The notes under the pieces: generated by a model | Databases searched by the model: none | Told to the model about the DNA's origin: nothing | The model's input: the letters and a program-made list of their open reading frames with translations, nothing else | Shown: piece by piece, positions 1-39,884 of the stretch | Layout of the letters: every line of letters starts with the position of its first letter | How positions within the stretch are numbered: position 1 is the stretch's first letter | Source: Salvelinus alpinus | Lineage: Eukaryota; Chordata; Actinopteri; Salmoniformes; Salmonidae | Reading direction: 5' to 3' | Length of the DNA stretch: 64,000 nucleotides | Assembly (NCBI RefSeq): GCF_045679555.1 | Contig: NC_092093.1 | Coordinates: 64,796,575 to 64,860,574, forward strand | Translations under genes and position numbers: made by a program

Positions 1-175
1 CTTATCTAAATTAGATATGTCTGTATTTAATTTTCAATCAATTTGCAAACATTTCTAAAAACTGGCTTTCGCTTTGTCATTATGGGGTATTGTGTGTAGA
101 TCGGTGAGAAAACAAATATATTTATTCCATTTTGAATTCAGGCTGTAACACATCAAAATGTGGAATAAGGGTATG
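1..175. mobile_element. Tc1-like transposon, terminal remnant
   Basis: The text resembles the inner right end of the Tc1-like family seen complete at 36463-37972: a poly-A/T stretch, then a segment like ttgtcattatggggtattg, then GGCTGTAACAC and AAAATGTGGAATAAGG. The terminal CACTG is missing, so this is a truncated remnant in the intron before the first visible gabrr3 exon. No coding sequence is present. Confidence 0.7.
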
Positions 176-207
176 TATGTAAGGGATTTAGTCACTTTGT
201 CTCAATC

Positions 208-269
208 TCTCACGCTGTCCCTTTCTTTATCTCTTTTTCTCTCCCCTCTCTCACCCCATCACCTATCCC

Positions 270-305
<36 letters not shown>

Positions 306-307
306 AG
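208..307 (+). repeat. CT-rich polypyrimidine tract at a splice acceptor
   Basis: About 100 bases of C and T, ending in (CT)n and the AG at 306-307, form the polypyrimidine tract and 3' splice site of the first visible gabrr3 exon. Confidence 0.8.
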
Positions 308-1499
308 GTTGGTATAACAGGTTGTATATAAACTTCATCCTGAGGAGACATATCTTCTTCTTCATGCTGCAGACATATTTCCCCACCATGCTGATGGTCC
401 TGCTGTCCTGGGTCTCCTTCTGGATTGACAGGAGGGCTGTGCCTGCACGTGTCTCCCTAGGTAAACACAAACACACACCAGGAAACACACCCCTGAAAAC
501 ACCTGGCTACACACCCAATTCACATGATTATACGCACACTCCTCTCCCTTCAGAGCTCTACAGCCCTAACACGCCTGCCGTCCTCTCCCTTCAGGTATCA
601 CTACAGTACTGACCATGTCCACCATCATCACTGGTGTGTCCTCCTCTATGCCACAGGTAAGTGACTGAGTGTGTATGTGTGGGTGGGTGAGGAACTAGCG
701 AGTTTTCTTGAGTGTTTAATTCTTACTCTGTGTGTGTGTGTGTGTGTGTGTGTTTTCCAGGTGTCCTATGTGAAGGCAGTGGACATCTACCTGTGGACCA
801 GCTTCCTGTTTGTGTTCCTGTCAGTGATAGAATATGCTGCTGTCAACTACTGCTCTACGCTGGAGGAGATGAGACGACTGAAGAGAGGAAAGGTCAGAGG
901 TCATCCATATTATACCTGGAGCAGAGAGCGCCTGTCCCTGACAGGATATTTGTGGGGAGAGTATTCTCTCTGCACAACACTGCTCTCTAGTGGTTAGATA
1001 GAGAAAGGACGCCAAGAAATCATCACTTCCAGAAATCATCACAAGTTTCTCGCTAACTTTGTCCCCAGGTTGGAGACGATATTAGTTTATCTCCTAGTCT
1101 CCATGGTCTATGTGTATACATCTATAGATACACAGTATATCTATATGGAGATGTTATATATCTGTATGTGTGTCTGTCTGTCCCCCCATTCAGCTCCCAA
1201 CCTCGTACAACGCCAGCAAAGCCATGGCCTTCGACGGCTGTTTCCATGACAGTGACATTGCGCTGACCCCGTTCTCCCGTCTGCCAACCTCCATGACCTC
1301 CAACCATCACAGAACTCCACTCCAGAACCCTGAGGACCCCCCCACCGAGGGGACACGTCTCCGCCGGCAACGGTCGGTGCAAGAGAACGTGGATCTGCTA
1401 CTTAGCAACAGCTACTTGATCGACTCGTACTCCCGCATGGCCTTCCCTCTGTCTTACCTCCTATTCAATACCATCTACTGGAGTATGTACTCCTCCTGA
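308..1499 (+). CDS. gabrr3: GABA-A receptor rho subunit, C-terminal four exons (gabrr3-like)
   Basis: Cys-loop chloride channel subunit of the rho class, acting in the plasma membrane. Exons 308-460, 595-656, 761-892 and 1194-1499 splice with GT-AG junctions in matching phases to give 216 residues plus TGA. The order is pre-M1 (WYNRLYINF), M1 (IFFFMLQTYFPTMLMVLLSW), the M1-M2 linker (WIDRRAVPAR), M2 (ITTVLTMSTIITGV), M3 (DIYLWTSFLFVFLSVIEYA), an intracellular loop, and M4 ending YWSMYSS. The loop motif KAMAFDGCFHDSD matches what I remember of the rho3 loop and not rho1 or rho2, which is why I choose gabrr3. The M2 2' position is Ser (PARVSLG). The ligand-binding exons lie upstream of the window. 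Two copies of a pyrimidine-AG acceptor precede exon 595. Rho identity is secure; the paralogue number is likely. Confidence 0.9.
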
Positions 1500-2240
1500 G
1501 GGACCCTGCTGAGTATAGTGCTGGGACCCTACTGACTAGAACTCCTTCTGAGGGACGGTCCTACTGAGTACTGGGACCCTACTGAGTATGTACTCCTCCT
1601 GAGGGACTCTACTGAGTATAGTGCTGCGACCCTACTGACTATAACTCCTCCTGAGGGACCCTACTGAGTATAGTGCTGGGACCCTACTGACTATAACTCC
1701 TCCTGAGGGACCCTACTGAGTATAGTGCTGGGACCCTACTGACTATAACTCCTTCTGAGGGATGGTCCTACTGAGTACTGGGACCCTACTGAGTATGTAC
1801 TCCTCCTGAGGAACCCTACTGAGTATAGTGCTGGGACCCTACTGACTATAACTCCTTCTGAGGGATGGTCCTACTGAGTACTGGGACCCTACTGAGTATG
1901 TACTCCTCCTGAGGGACCCTACTGAGTATAGTGCTGGGACCCTACTGACTATAACTCTTTCTGGGGGACGGTCCTACTGAGTACTGGGACCCTACTGAGT
2001 ATGTACTCCTCCTGATGGACCCTACTGAGTATAGTGCTGGGACCCTACTGACTATAACTCCTTCTGAGGGACGGTCCTACTGAGTACTGGGACCCTACTG
2101 AGTATGTACTCCTCCTGAGGGAAGTATAGGGACCTTACGGAGTATTGACCACCTAAGGGAGGGACCTTACATGGACTCTTCCTGTGGGAATCTACTGAGG
2201 ATACTACTGGCACCCTACGGAGTATGGACTCCTACTCAGG
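1480..2240. repeat. Minisatellite in the gabrr3 3' UTR, built from the gene's stop-codon region
   Basis: Tandem units carry GGGACCCTACTGAGTAT, GTACTCCTCCTGAGGGA, AGTGCTGGGACCCTACTGA and CTATAACTCCTTCTGAGG in a larger period of roughly 100 bp. The first degenerate unit is the end of the coding sequence itself (GTACTCCTCCTGAGGGAC at 1486-1503, containing the TGA). The units then decay up to about 2240. Confidence 0.9.
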
Positions 2241-2341
2241 GGAAGTGTATAATACTGGAACCCTACCAAATTCTAAAGGGCACTTTTCTGTGTGTAATCC
2301 GATAATAATGTATGTAGCCCTTATTCTGCCCAGACTGAAAC

Positions 2342-2347
2342 AATAAA
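2342..2347 (+). promoter_or_regulatory. Polyadenylation signal AATAAA, probable gabrr3 3' end
   Basis: AATAAA lies about 840 bases after the gabrr3 stop, beyond the minisatellite and before the first transposon. It is the best candidate for the 3' end of the mRNA. No transcript evidence is available from sequence alone. Confidence 0.55.
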
Positions 2348-2492
2348 TGCTGGTCACTACCGATTAAGGACTATTAACAGAGGGGAACCTTTACTATAGC
2401 TAATTGTTGAGTGATTTGTGATTTTCAGTTTGTTGAAATTCTGTGGTGAATTAATGGTGTATCTTATGTCCTTTATCCACATATCCAGTCAT

Positions 2493-4003
2493 ATAAACTC
2501 AGCAAAAAAAGAAACGGCCTCTCACTGTCAACTGTGTTTATTTTCAGCAAACTTAACATGTGTAAATATTTGTATGAACATAACAATATTCAACAACTGA
2601 GACATAAACTGAACAAGTTCCACAGACATGTGACTAACATATATTGAATAATGTGTCCCTGAACAAAGGGGAGGTCAAAATCAAAAGTAACAGTCAGTAT
2701 CTGGTGTGGCCACCAGCTGCATTAAGTACTGCAGTGCATCTCCTCCTCATGGACTCCACCAGATTTGCCAGTTATTGCTGTGAGATGTTACCCCACTCTT
2801 CCACCAAGGCACCTGCAAGTTCCCAGACATTTCTGGGGGGAATGGCCCTAGCCCTCACCCTCTGATCCAACAGGCCCCAGACGTGCTCAATGGAATTGAG
2901 ATCCGGGCTCTTCGCTGGCCATGGCAGAACACTGACATTCCTGTCTTGCAGGAAATCACGCACAGAACGAGCAGTATGGCTGGTGGCGTTGTCATGCTGG
3001 AGGGACATGTCAGGATGAGCCTGCAGGAAGGGTACCACATGAGGGAGGAGGATGTCTTCCTTGTAACGCACAGCGTTGAGATTGCCTGCAATGACAACAA
3101 GCTCAGTCCGATGATGCTGTGACACATCGCCCCAGACCATGACGGACCCTCCACCTCCAAATCGATCCCGCTCCAGAGTACAGGCCTCGGTGCAACGCTC
3201 ATTCCTTCGACGATAAACGCGAATCCGACCATCACTCCTGGTGAGACAAAACCGCGACTCGTCAGTGAAGAGCACTATTTGCCAGTCCTGTCTGGTCCAG
3301 CGGCAGTGGGTTTGTGCCTATAGGCGACGTTGTTGCCAGTGATGTCTGGTGAGGACCTGCCGTACAACAGGCCTACAAGCCCTCAGTCCAGCCTCTCTCA
3401 GCCTATTGCGGACAGTCTGAGCACTGATAGAGGGATTGTGCGTTCCTGGTGTAACTCAGGCAGTTGTTGTTGCCATCCTGTACCTGTCCCACAGGTGTGA
3501 TGTTCAGATGTACCGATCCTGTGCAGGTATTGTTACACGTGGTCTGCCGCTGCGAGGACGATCAGCTGTCCGTCCTGTCTCCCTGTTGCATTGTCTTAGG
3601 CGTCTCGCAGTACGGACATTGCAATTTATTGCCCTGGCCACATCTGCAGTCCTCATGCCTCCTTTCAGCATGCCTAAGGCACGTTCACGCATATGAGCAG
3701 AGACCCTGGGCATCTTTCTTTTGGTGTTTTTCAGAGTCAGTAGAACGGCCTCTTTAGTGACCTAAGTTTTCATAACTGTGACCTTCATAACTGTGACCAG
3801 CCTAGCGTCTGTAAGCTGTTAGTGTCTTAATGACCGTTCCACAGGTGCATGTTCATTAATTGTTTATGGTTCATTGAACAAGCATGGGAAACATTGTTTA
3901 AAACCTTTACAATGAATATCTGTGAAGTTATTTGGATTTTTACGAATTATCTTTGAAAGACAGGGTCCTGAAAAAGGGACGTTTCCTTTTTTGCTGAGTT
4001 TAT
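2493..4003 (-). mobile_element. Tc1-like DNA transposon (AAACTCAGCAAAAAAAG termini)
   Basis: About 1.5 kb bounded by inverted ends TAAACTCAGCAAAAAAAGAA on the left and TTCCTTTTTTGCTGAGTTTA on the right, flanked by TA. It carries a broken Tc1/mariner transposase on the minus strand. Size, TA target and ends fit a complete but dead Tc1-like copy. Confidence 0.9.
2772..3713 (-). pseudogene. Tc1-like transposase pseudogene
   Basis: Minus-strand pieces in two frames. An N-terminal helix-turn-helix part (3713-3504) contains MRTADVARAINCNVRTARRL and RPRSGRPR. A catalytic part (3275-2772) has TDESRF, MVWG, QHDNATSHTA and SPDLNSIEHVW, so the three acidic residues of the DDE triad are still visible. 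Frame breaks between about 3300 and 3500 separate the two parts, so no intact protein is made. Confidence 0.85.
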
Positions 4004-4148
4004 CATATCCAAGGAGCCTGAAATCTGACATTTTCATTCATCATTCAAATCAGTTGCCATGTAGTTGAGAGATTTTTTGAATAATAATTGGATTTAAACA
4101 AAAAATATTAAATGTCTATAATTTGTTGTTAATTACAAATTAGCTATA

Positions 4149-5734
4149 TATACACACTACCAGTCAAAAGTTTTAGAACAACTACTCATTCAAGGATTTG
4201 TATTTATTTTTACTATTTTCTACATTGTATAATAATAGTGAATACATCAACACTATGAAATAACATATATCATGTAGTAACCAAAAAAGTTATAAAACAA
4301 ATCTAAATATATTTTATATTTGAGATTCTACAAATAGCCACCCTTTGACTTGATGACAGCTTTGCAACCTCTTGGCATTCTCTCAACCAGCTTCACCTGG
4401 AATGCTTTTCCAACAGTCTTGAGGGAGTTCCCACATATGCCGAGCACTTGTTGGCTGCTTTTCCTTCACTCTGCGGTCCAACTCATCCCGAACCATCTCA
4501 ATTTGGTTGAGGTCGGGGGACTGTGGAGGCCAGTTCATCTGACACAGCACTCCATCCCTCTTCTTCTTGGTTAAATAGCCCTTACACAGCCTGGAAGTGT
4601 GTTGGGTCATTGTCCTGTTGAAAAACAAATCATAGTCCCACTAAGCCCAAACGAGATGGGATGGCGTATCGCTGCAGAATGCTGTGGTAGCCATGCTGGT
4701 TAAGTGTGCCTTGAATTCTAAATAAATCACAGACAGTGTTACCAGCAATGCACCCCCACACCATCACACTTCCTCCTCCATGCTTTACGGTGGGAAATAC
4801 ACATATGCTGTTCACCCACACCGCGTCTCACAAAGAAATGGCAGTTGGAAACAAAAAAAAACTATTTGGACTCCAGACAAAAGGACAAATTTCCACCGGT
4901 CTAATGTCCATTGGTCGTGTTTCAAGGCCCGAGCAAGTTTCTTCTTCTTATTTGTGTATTTTAGTAGTGGTTTCTGTGCAGCAATTCAACCATGAAGGCC
5001 TGATTCACACAGTCTCCTCTGAAAAGTTGATGTTGAGATGTGACTGTTGAATTCTGTAAACAATTTATTTTGGCTGCAATTTCTGAAGCTGGTAACTCTA
5101 ATGAACTTATCCTCTGCAGCAGAGGTAACTCTGGGTCTTCCTTTCCTGTGGTGGTCCTCATGAGAACCAGTTTCATCATAGCGCTTGATGGTTTTTGCGA
5201 CAGCACTTGAAGAAACTGTCAAAGTTCTTGACATTTTCTGTATTGACTGACCTTCATGTCTTAAAGTAATGATGGACTGTCGTTTGTCTTTGCTTATTTG
5301 AGCTGTTCTTGCTATAATATGGACTTGCTATATTACCAAATAGGGCCATCTTCTGTTTACCCCCCTACCTTGTCACAACACAACTGATTGGCTCAAACGC
5401 GTTAAGAAGGAAAGAAATTCCACAAACAAACTTTTAAGAAGGCACACCTGCTAATTGAAATGCATTCCATGTGACTACCTCATGAAGCTGGTTGAGCGAA
5501 TGCCAAAAGTGTGCAAAGCTGTCATCAAGTCAAAGGGTGGCTATTTGAAGAATCTCAAATATAAAATATATTTAGATTTGTTTAACACGTTTTTGGTTAC
5601 TACATGATTCCATATGTGTTATTTAATAGTTTTGATGTCTTCACTATTATTCTACAATGTAGAAAATAGTCTAAATAAATAAAAACCCATGAATGAGAAG
5701 TTGTTCTCAAACTTTTGACCGGTAGTGTATATAT
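4149..5734 (-). mobile_element. Tc1-like DNA transposon (CACTACCAGTCAAAAGTTT termini)
   Basis: Inverted ends CACTACCAGTCAAAAGTTTT (left) and CAAACTTTTGACCGGTAGTG (right) enclose about 1.58 kb with a decayed minus-strand transposase. A further fragment of the same family is nested in the dip2c intron at 43547-43828. Confidence 0.88.
4383..5234 (-). pseudogene. Tc1-like transposase pseudogene
   Basis: Three minus-strand fragments in different frames. The DNA-binding part (5234-4986) has SSSAVAKTIKRYDETGSHED and GRPRVTS. A middle part (4821-4630) has [13 protein letters not shown]-terminal part (4628-4383) has WPPQSPDLNQIEMV. Frameshifts and missing segments show that it is dead. Confidence 0.82.
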
Positions 5735-5868
5735 AATATGTTTTTTTTGTCTCAGTTGTGGTGCCCATGGTTACAGAAAAATGTTGCTAGCTACATTACA
5801 TCATGTCCTTTTGTTGGAGGTAGACTTGAAGGTCGGCGGTCTGAAAAGCAACACACTACTAGACTAGC

Positions 5869-7182
5869 TGTCACGTTCGTCGTAAGGAGGAGACCAAGGC
5901 GCAGCGTGATATGAATACATACTCTTTAATTAAACAAAGAAACACGAAACAAACTAACAAAAATAACAAAACGAACGTGAAGCTATAAACAACGAGTGAC
6001 GCTCTGGACTGGGTACTGTCGCCGGACGCTCTGGACTGGGTACTGTCGCCGGACGGACTGCCGAGGTGCACTGGAGGCCTGGTGCGTGGTGCCGGAACTG
6101 GTGGTACCGGGCTGAGGACACGCACCTCAGGGCGAGTGCGAGGAGCAGCAACAGGGCATACTGGACCCTGGAGGCGCACTGGAGGCCTGGTACGTGGTGC
6201 CGGAACTGGTGGTACCGGGCTGAGGACACGCACCTCAGGGCGAGTGCGAGGAGGGGGAACAGGATACACTGGACCGTGGAGATGCATTGGAGATCCAGAA
6301 CATAGAGCTGGCTCAATATGTCCTGGCTGGATGCCCATTCTAGCCCGGCAAATGCGAGGAGCTGGAATAGAGCGCACCGGGCTAAGAATGCGAGCTGGAG
6401 ACACCGTGCGCATCTCTGCATAACACGGTGCCTGACCAGTTACACGCTCCCGACGGTAAGCACGAGGAGTTGGCTCAGGTCTCCTACCTGACTCAGCCAA
6501 TCTCCTCATGTGCCCCCCCCAAAAATAAAATCTTGGGGCTGCCTCTCGGGCTTCCGTGCTAGCCGTGTACCCTCATATCGTCGCAGTTCCTCTATTCTCC
6601 GGTATTTCTCCTCGTAGTATCGCCGTTCCTCCTGCGCTGTTTCCACCTGCTTCCATGGCAAGGTCTTGTCCCCTGCCATTACCTCCTCCCTGGTCCAGGT
6701 TGTCCTCCACTCATTGATGTCCATGATGTCCACTCCTCTTTATCACGCTGCTTTGTCCTTTTATGGTGGGTTATTCTGTCTCGTTCGTCGTAAGGAGGAG
6801 ACCAAGGCGCAGCGTGATATGAATACATACTCTTTAATTAAACGAAGAAACACTAAACAAACTAACAAAAATAACAAAACGAACATGAAGCTATAAACAA
6901 AGCATGCTGAAACAGGCAACTACACATAGACAACAACCCACAAAACCAAAATGAATAATGGCAACCTAAATAGGATCCCCAATCAGAGACAACGATAAAC
7001 AGCTGCCTCTGATTGGGAACCAATTCAGGCCACCATAGACCTACATATGCCTAGACTACACACACACACCTAGACATACGAAAAACCCTAGACAATACAA
7101 AACAATCATACCCACCCTCATCACACCCTGACCTGACCAAAATAATACAGAATACATAGAATACTAAGGTCAGGGCGTGACA
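5869..7182 (-). mobile_element. Non-autonomous LTR retrotransposon with 5-bp target duplication CTAGC
   Basis: The element starts TGTCACG at 5869 and ends CGTGACA at 7182. Both flanks are CTAGC (5864-5868 and 7183-7187), the 5-bp duplication expected of LTR-element integration. Read on the minus strand, a 406-bp 5' LTR (7182-6777) is followed by an internal region with one proline-rich frame. Then comes a 3' LTR cut down to its last ~130 bases (6000-5869), which match 6777-6900 almost base for base. No reverse transcriptase or integrase is visible, so it would have depended on another element. Confidence 0.85.
5997..6733 (-). pseudogene. Proline-rich internal frame of the LTR element
   Basis: The first piece (6733-6506) begins MDIMDINEWRTTW and has a charged helical stretch (EERRYYEEKYRRIEELRRYE), then ARKPERQPQDF and a Gly run. 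The second piece (6509-5997), in another frame after a C8/G8 run, is rich in PVPAPRTRP and PVRLQGPVCP repeats. The order resembles a short coiled-coil head plus a proline tail, perhaps a gag-like remnant, but I do not recognise a known domain. A homologous frame occurs in the LTR element at 22309-24382. Confidence 0.6.
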
Positions 7183-7187
7183 CTAGC

Positions 7188-7943
7188 TAACATATGCAGA
7201 GGAGATTAAGTTAGCCAGGTGAGTTGCTTTGTGTATGTAGCTAATAATAGCTATCAAAGTAAACTCTTTCAGTAAGTTATTTGGTCAATGACTGTGAAAG
7301 CAACAGTTAGCTAACACATTGTCACCAAGGCTAACGTTGTGTCGGGAACCTATAAACAAAACTTCTTCACTGGTTTATTTTGATAGTCATATTGCTAACG
7401 TTAGCTAGTTAACTATGTCTAGCTTGATGGATGCTTACCTACCTAGCTAGCTAACTTTGCCAGATATAGCAACGGCCACTGGCACTTGGAACGGACTTCA
7501 GTCAGCTAAATTTGGCTAGCTAACGCGATTGCTGTTTTACTTTGAATGAAAGCGAATAAGGTAATTGAGTCAGGTGGCAACTCACCAATTTACAGCTGGC
7601 CAGTTGTCGACATTTTCGAAGTTAAGTTGACTAGCTAGCTAGCTTAAGTTATGTATGCTCGCTAAAAAAACATCCTAAAATAACTAACTTTATTAGTTAA
7701 GCTAAGCTAGTCTAAAATTGACATGAATGCTCCCACAAAAGCCAGCTGACTGATCTTTTAAACTCTTGTCTGCCAATGTGGTGCAACAAGCCACATACTG
7801 GACAGAGGTGATAGTCAGCTGTCATGGTCTCTCTGGTAAGTTGCTGTCAGATGTCCAGAGTCTGAAGCAGTAGATTGTGTCTGTGTCCTGCACCATGCAC
7901 ATTCTCTTCTCTATCTATATATGTCTTGCTATATATACACACA
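7188..7943. other. Intergenic stretch without recognisable gene
   Basis: AT-rich DNA with many GCTAGC/TTAGCTA words. I see no exon, RNA gene or transposon end here. Confidence 0.5.
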
Positions 7944-9075
7944 CACTACATTACCAAAAGTATGTGGACATGTGCTCGTCGAAAAACATGTCATTCCAAA
8001 ATCATGAGTATTAATATGGAGTTGGTCCCCCCACTTTGCTGCTAGATGTTGGAACATTGCGGCTGGGACTTGCTTCCATTCAGCCACAAGAGCATTAGTG
8101 ATGTTAGGGATGTTGGTTGATTAGGCCTGGCTCGTAGTCGGCGTTCCAATTCATCCAAAAGGTGTTCGATGGTGTTGAGGTCAGGGCTCTGTGCAGGCCA
8201 GTCAAGTTCCTCGACCTCGACAAACCATTCCTGTATGGACCTCGCTTTGTGCACGGGGGCATTGTCATGCGAAACAGTAAAGGGCCTTTCCCCAAACTGT
8301 TGCCACAGAGTTGGAAACACAGAATCATCTAGAATGTCATTGTATGCTGTAGCATTATGATTTCCCTTCACTGGAACTAAGGGGCCTAGCCCGAACCATG
8401 AAAAACAGCCCCAGACCATTATTCCTCCTCCACCAAACTTTACATTGGCACTATGTATTGGGCCAGGAAGCCTTCTCCTGGCACCTGCCAAACCAAAATT
8501 TGTCCGTCGGACTGCCAGATAGTGAAGTGTGATTCATCACTCCAGAGAACGCGTTTCCACTGCTCCCAAGTGGAAACGCCTCCAACCAACGCTTGACATT
8601 GCGTATGGTGATCTTAGGCTTGTGTGCGGCCGCTCGGCTATGGAAACTCATTTCATGAAGCTCCTGACAAACAGTTCTTCTTTTAACATTGCTTCCAGAG
8701 GCAGTTTGGAACTCTGTAGTGAGTGTTGCAACCGACGACAGAACTTTTACATGCTACGCGCTTCAGCACTCGGAGGTCCCGTTCTGTGAACTTGTGTGGT
8801 CTATCACTTTGCGGCTGAGCCGTTGTTGCTCCTAGATGTTTCCACTTCATAATAACTGAACTTACATTTGACCGGGGCAGCTCTAGCAGAGCAGACATTT
8901 TTTAGAAAGGGGGCATCCTATGACAGTGCCACGTTGATAGTCACTGAGTTCTTCAGTAAGGCCATTCTACTGCCAATGTTATCTCTATGGAGATTGCATG
9001 GCTGTGTGCTCCATGTTATACACCTGTCAGTAATGGGTGTGACTCAAATAGCTAATTCCACTTTTGTGTGTATGT
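7944..9075 (-). mobile_element. Tc1-like DNA transposon, right end lost
   Basis: The left end is like CATTACCAAAAGTATGTGGA, and a minus-strand transposase follows. The right part still shows segments such as TCCATGTTATACACCTG, but the terminal repeat is replaced by an (AT)n(AC)n microsatellite at 9078. Confidence 0.82.
8042..8898 (-). pseudogene. Tc1-like transposase pseudogene
   Basis: Minus-strand pieces. The DNA-binding part (8898-8683) has ALLELPRSNVSSVIMKWKHL. A middle piece (8651-8451) follows. The catalytic part (8491-8042) has [26 protein letters not shown] and [18 protein letters not shown], so the second Asp and the Glu of the DDE triad persist. The frames do not join, so the gene is broken. 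Confidence 0.82.
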
Positions 9076-9077
9076 AC

Positions 9078-9078
9078 A

Positions 9079-9155
<77 letters not shown>
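9078..9155. repeat. Compound (TA)n(CA)n microsatellite
   Basis: About 32 bases of alternating T/A followed by about 45 of alternating C/A, sitting exactly between two Tc1-like elements and replacing the end of the left one. Confidence 0.95.
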
Positions 9156-9158
<3 letters not shown>

Positions 9159-10748
9159 CTGAAGTCGGAAGTTGACATACACTAGTTTTTCAACCCCTCC
9201 ACTTCTTGTTAACAAACTATAGTTTTGGCAAGTCGGTTAGGACATCTACTTTGTACATGACACAAGTAATTTTTCCAACAATTGTTTACAGACAGATTAT
9301 TTCACTGTATCACAATTCCAGTGGGTCAGAAGTTTACATACACTCAGTTTACTGTGCCTTTAAACAGCTTGGAAAATTACAGAAAATTATGTCATGGCTT
9401 TAGAAGCTTCTCATAATTGACATAGTTTGAGTCAATTGGAGGTGTACCTGTGGATGTATTTCAAGGCCTACCTTCAAACTCAGTGCCTCTTTGCTTGACA
9501 TAATGGGAAAATCAAAAGAAATCAGCCAAGACCTCAGAAAAAGAATTGTAGACCTCCACAAGTCTGGTTCATCCTTGGGAGCAATTTCCAAACGCCTGAA
9601 GGTACCACGTTCATCTGTACAAACAATAGTACGCAAGTATAAACACCATGGGACCACGCAGCCATCATACCGCTCAGGAAGGAGACGCGTTCTGTCTCCT
9701 AGAGATAAACGTACTTTGGTGCGAAAAGTGCAAATCAATCGCAGAACAACAGCAAAGGATCTTGTGTTGATGCTGGAGGAAACAGGTTCAAAAGTATCTA
9801 TATCACAGTAAAACGAGTCTTATATCGACATAACCTGAAAGGCCGCTCAGCAGGGAAGAAGCCACTGCTCCAAAACTTCCATAAAAAAGCCAGACTATAG
9901 TTTGCAACTGCACATGGGGACAAAGATCGTACTTTTTGGAGAAATGTCCTCTGGTCTGATGAAACAAAAATAGAACTGTTTGGCCATAATGACCATCGTT
10001 ATGTTTTGTGGAAAAAGGGGGAGGCTTGCAAGCCGAAGTACACCATCCCAACCGTGAAGCATGTGGGTGGCAGCATCATGTTGTGGGGGTGCTTTGCTGC
10101 AGGAGGGACTGGTGCACTTCACAAAATAGATGGCATCATGAGGGAGGAAAAATTTGTGGACATATTGAAGCAACATCTCAAGACATCAGTCAGGAAGTTA
10201 AAGCTTGGTCGCAAATGTGTCTTCCAAATTGACAATGACCACAAGCATACTTCCAAAGTTGTGGCAAAATGGCTTAAGGACAACAAAGTCAAGGTATTGG
10301 AGTGGCCATCACAAAGCCCTGACCTCCATCCTATAGAACATTTGTGGGCAGAACCGAAAAAGCGTGTGTGAGCAAGGAACAAACCTGACTCCGTTACACC
10401 AGCTCTGTCAGGAAGAATGCGCCAAAATTCACCCAACTTTTTGTGGGAAGCTTGTGGAAGGCTACCCGAAACGTTTGACCCAAGTTAAACAATTTAAAGG
10501 CAATGCTACCAAATAATAATTGAGTGTACATAAACCTCTGACCCACTGGGAATGTGATGAAAGAAATAAAAACTGAAATAAATCATTCTCTCTACTATTA
10601 TTCTGACATTTCACATTCTTAAAATAAACTGATGATCCTAACTGACCTAAGACAGGGAATTTTTACTTGGATTAAATGTCAGGAATTGTGAAAAACTGAG
10701 TTTAATGTATTTGGCTAAGGTGTATGTAAACTTCTGACTTCAACTGTA
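9156..10748 (+). mobile_element. Tc1-like transposon of the Sleeping Beauty type
   Basis: The ends GCTGAAGTCGGAAGTTGACA (left) and CTTCTGACTTCAACTGTA (right), with inner direct-repeat copies such as GTCAGAAGTTTACATACACT near 9327 and CCTCTGACCCACTGGGAATG near 10535, give the IR/DR layout of the salmonid elements from which Sleeping Beauty was derived. The length of 1.59 kb is close to full size. Confidence 0.93.
9503..10516 (+). pseudogene. Sleeping Beauty-type transposase pseudogene
   Basis: The frame from ATG 9503 reads [20 protein letters not shown] with the paired helix-turn-helix domains and an AT-hook-like GRRRV. A one-base loss near 9805 ends it after SKVSIS. A TAG at about 9898 also interrupts the next frame. 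From 10006 the catalytic domain resumes (KVEGGSIM-like VGGSIMLWGCF, IDNDHKHTSK, SPDLHPIEHLW). The three catalytic acidic positions are recognisable (DETKIELFG near 9958, IDND, PIEH). TGA at 10369 precedes another piece running to the expected end near 10516. The copy cannot make active protein as it stands. Confidence 0.92.
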
Positions 10749-11733
<985 letters not shown>

Positions 11734-11753
11734 AAGCTGGTAGCGTAGTGAAA

Positions 11754-39519
<27,766 letters not shown>

Positions 39520-39720
39520 CCAGAGTGAGATGGTTACTTTTGGTTGGGGAGGGCAAGAGGGGAGGAGGAGAGAAAAGGAAGATGTTTTTCAAGCCCAATA
39601 AAAAAATCTATAGCCCTTTAATGTTGAGGTTTTGATTTATTTGATTTATAAAGTTTAGTTAGTTTTAGAAGCCAAGTTGTAGAACTCTTGTTTCTCTCTG
39701 CTGTCTGTCTGTCCGTCTTG

Positions 39721-39757
<37 letters not shown>

Positions 39758-39884
39758 GACTGACGGAACTCTCTGAATTCTTTACGGTTTAATATTGATT
39801 AATTTATTTTTATGAATATTGGTTAGTATTTTGAGCATCAGACATACTTCTGTATTAATTTCTAAGTCTAAATAACTTCAGCGG

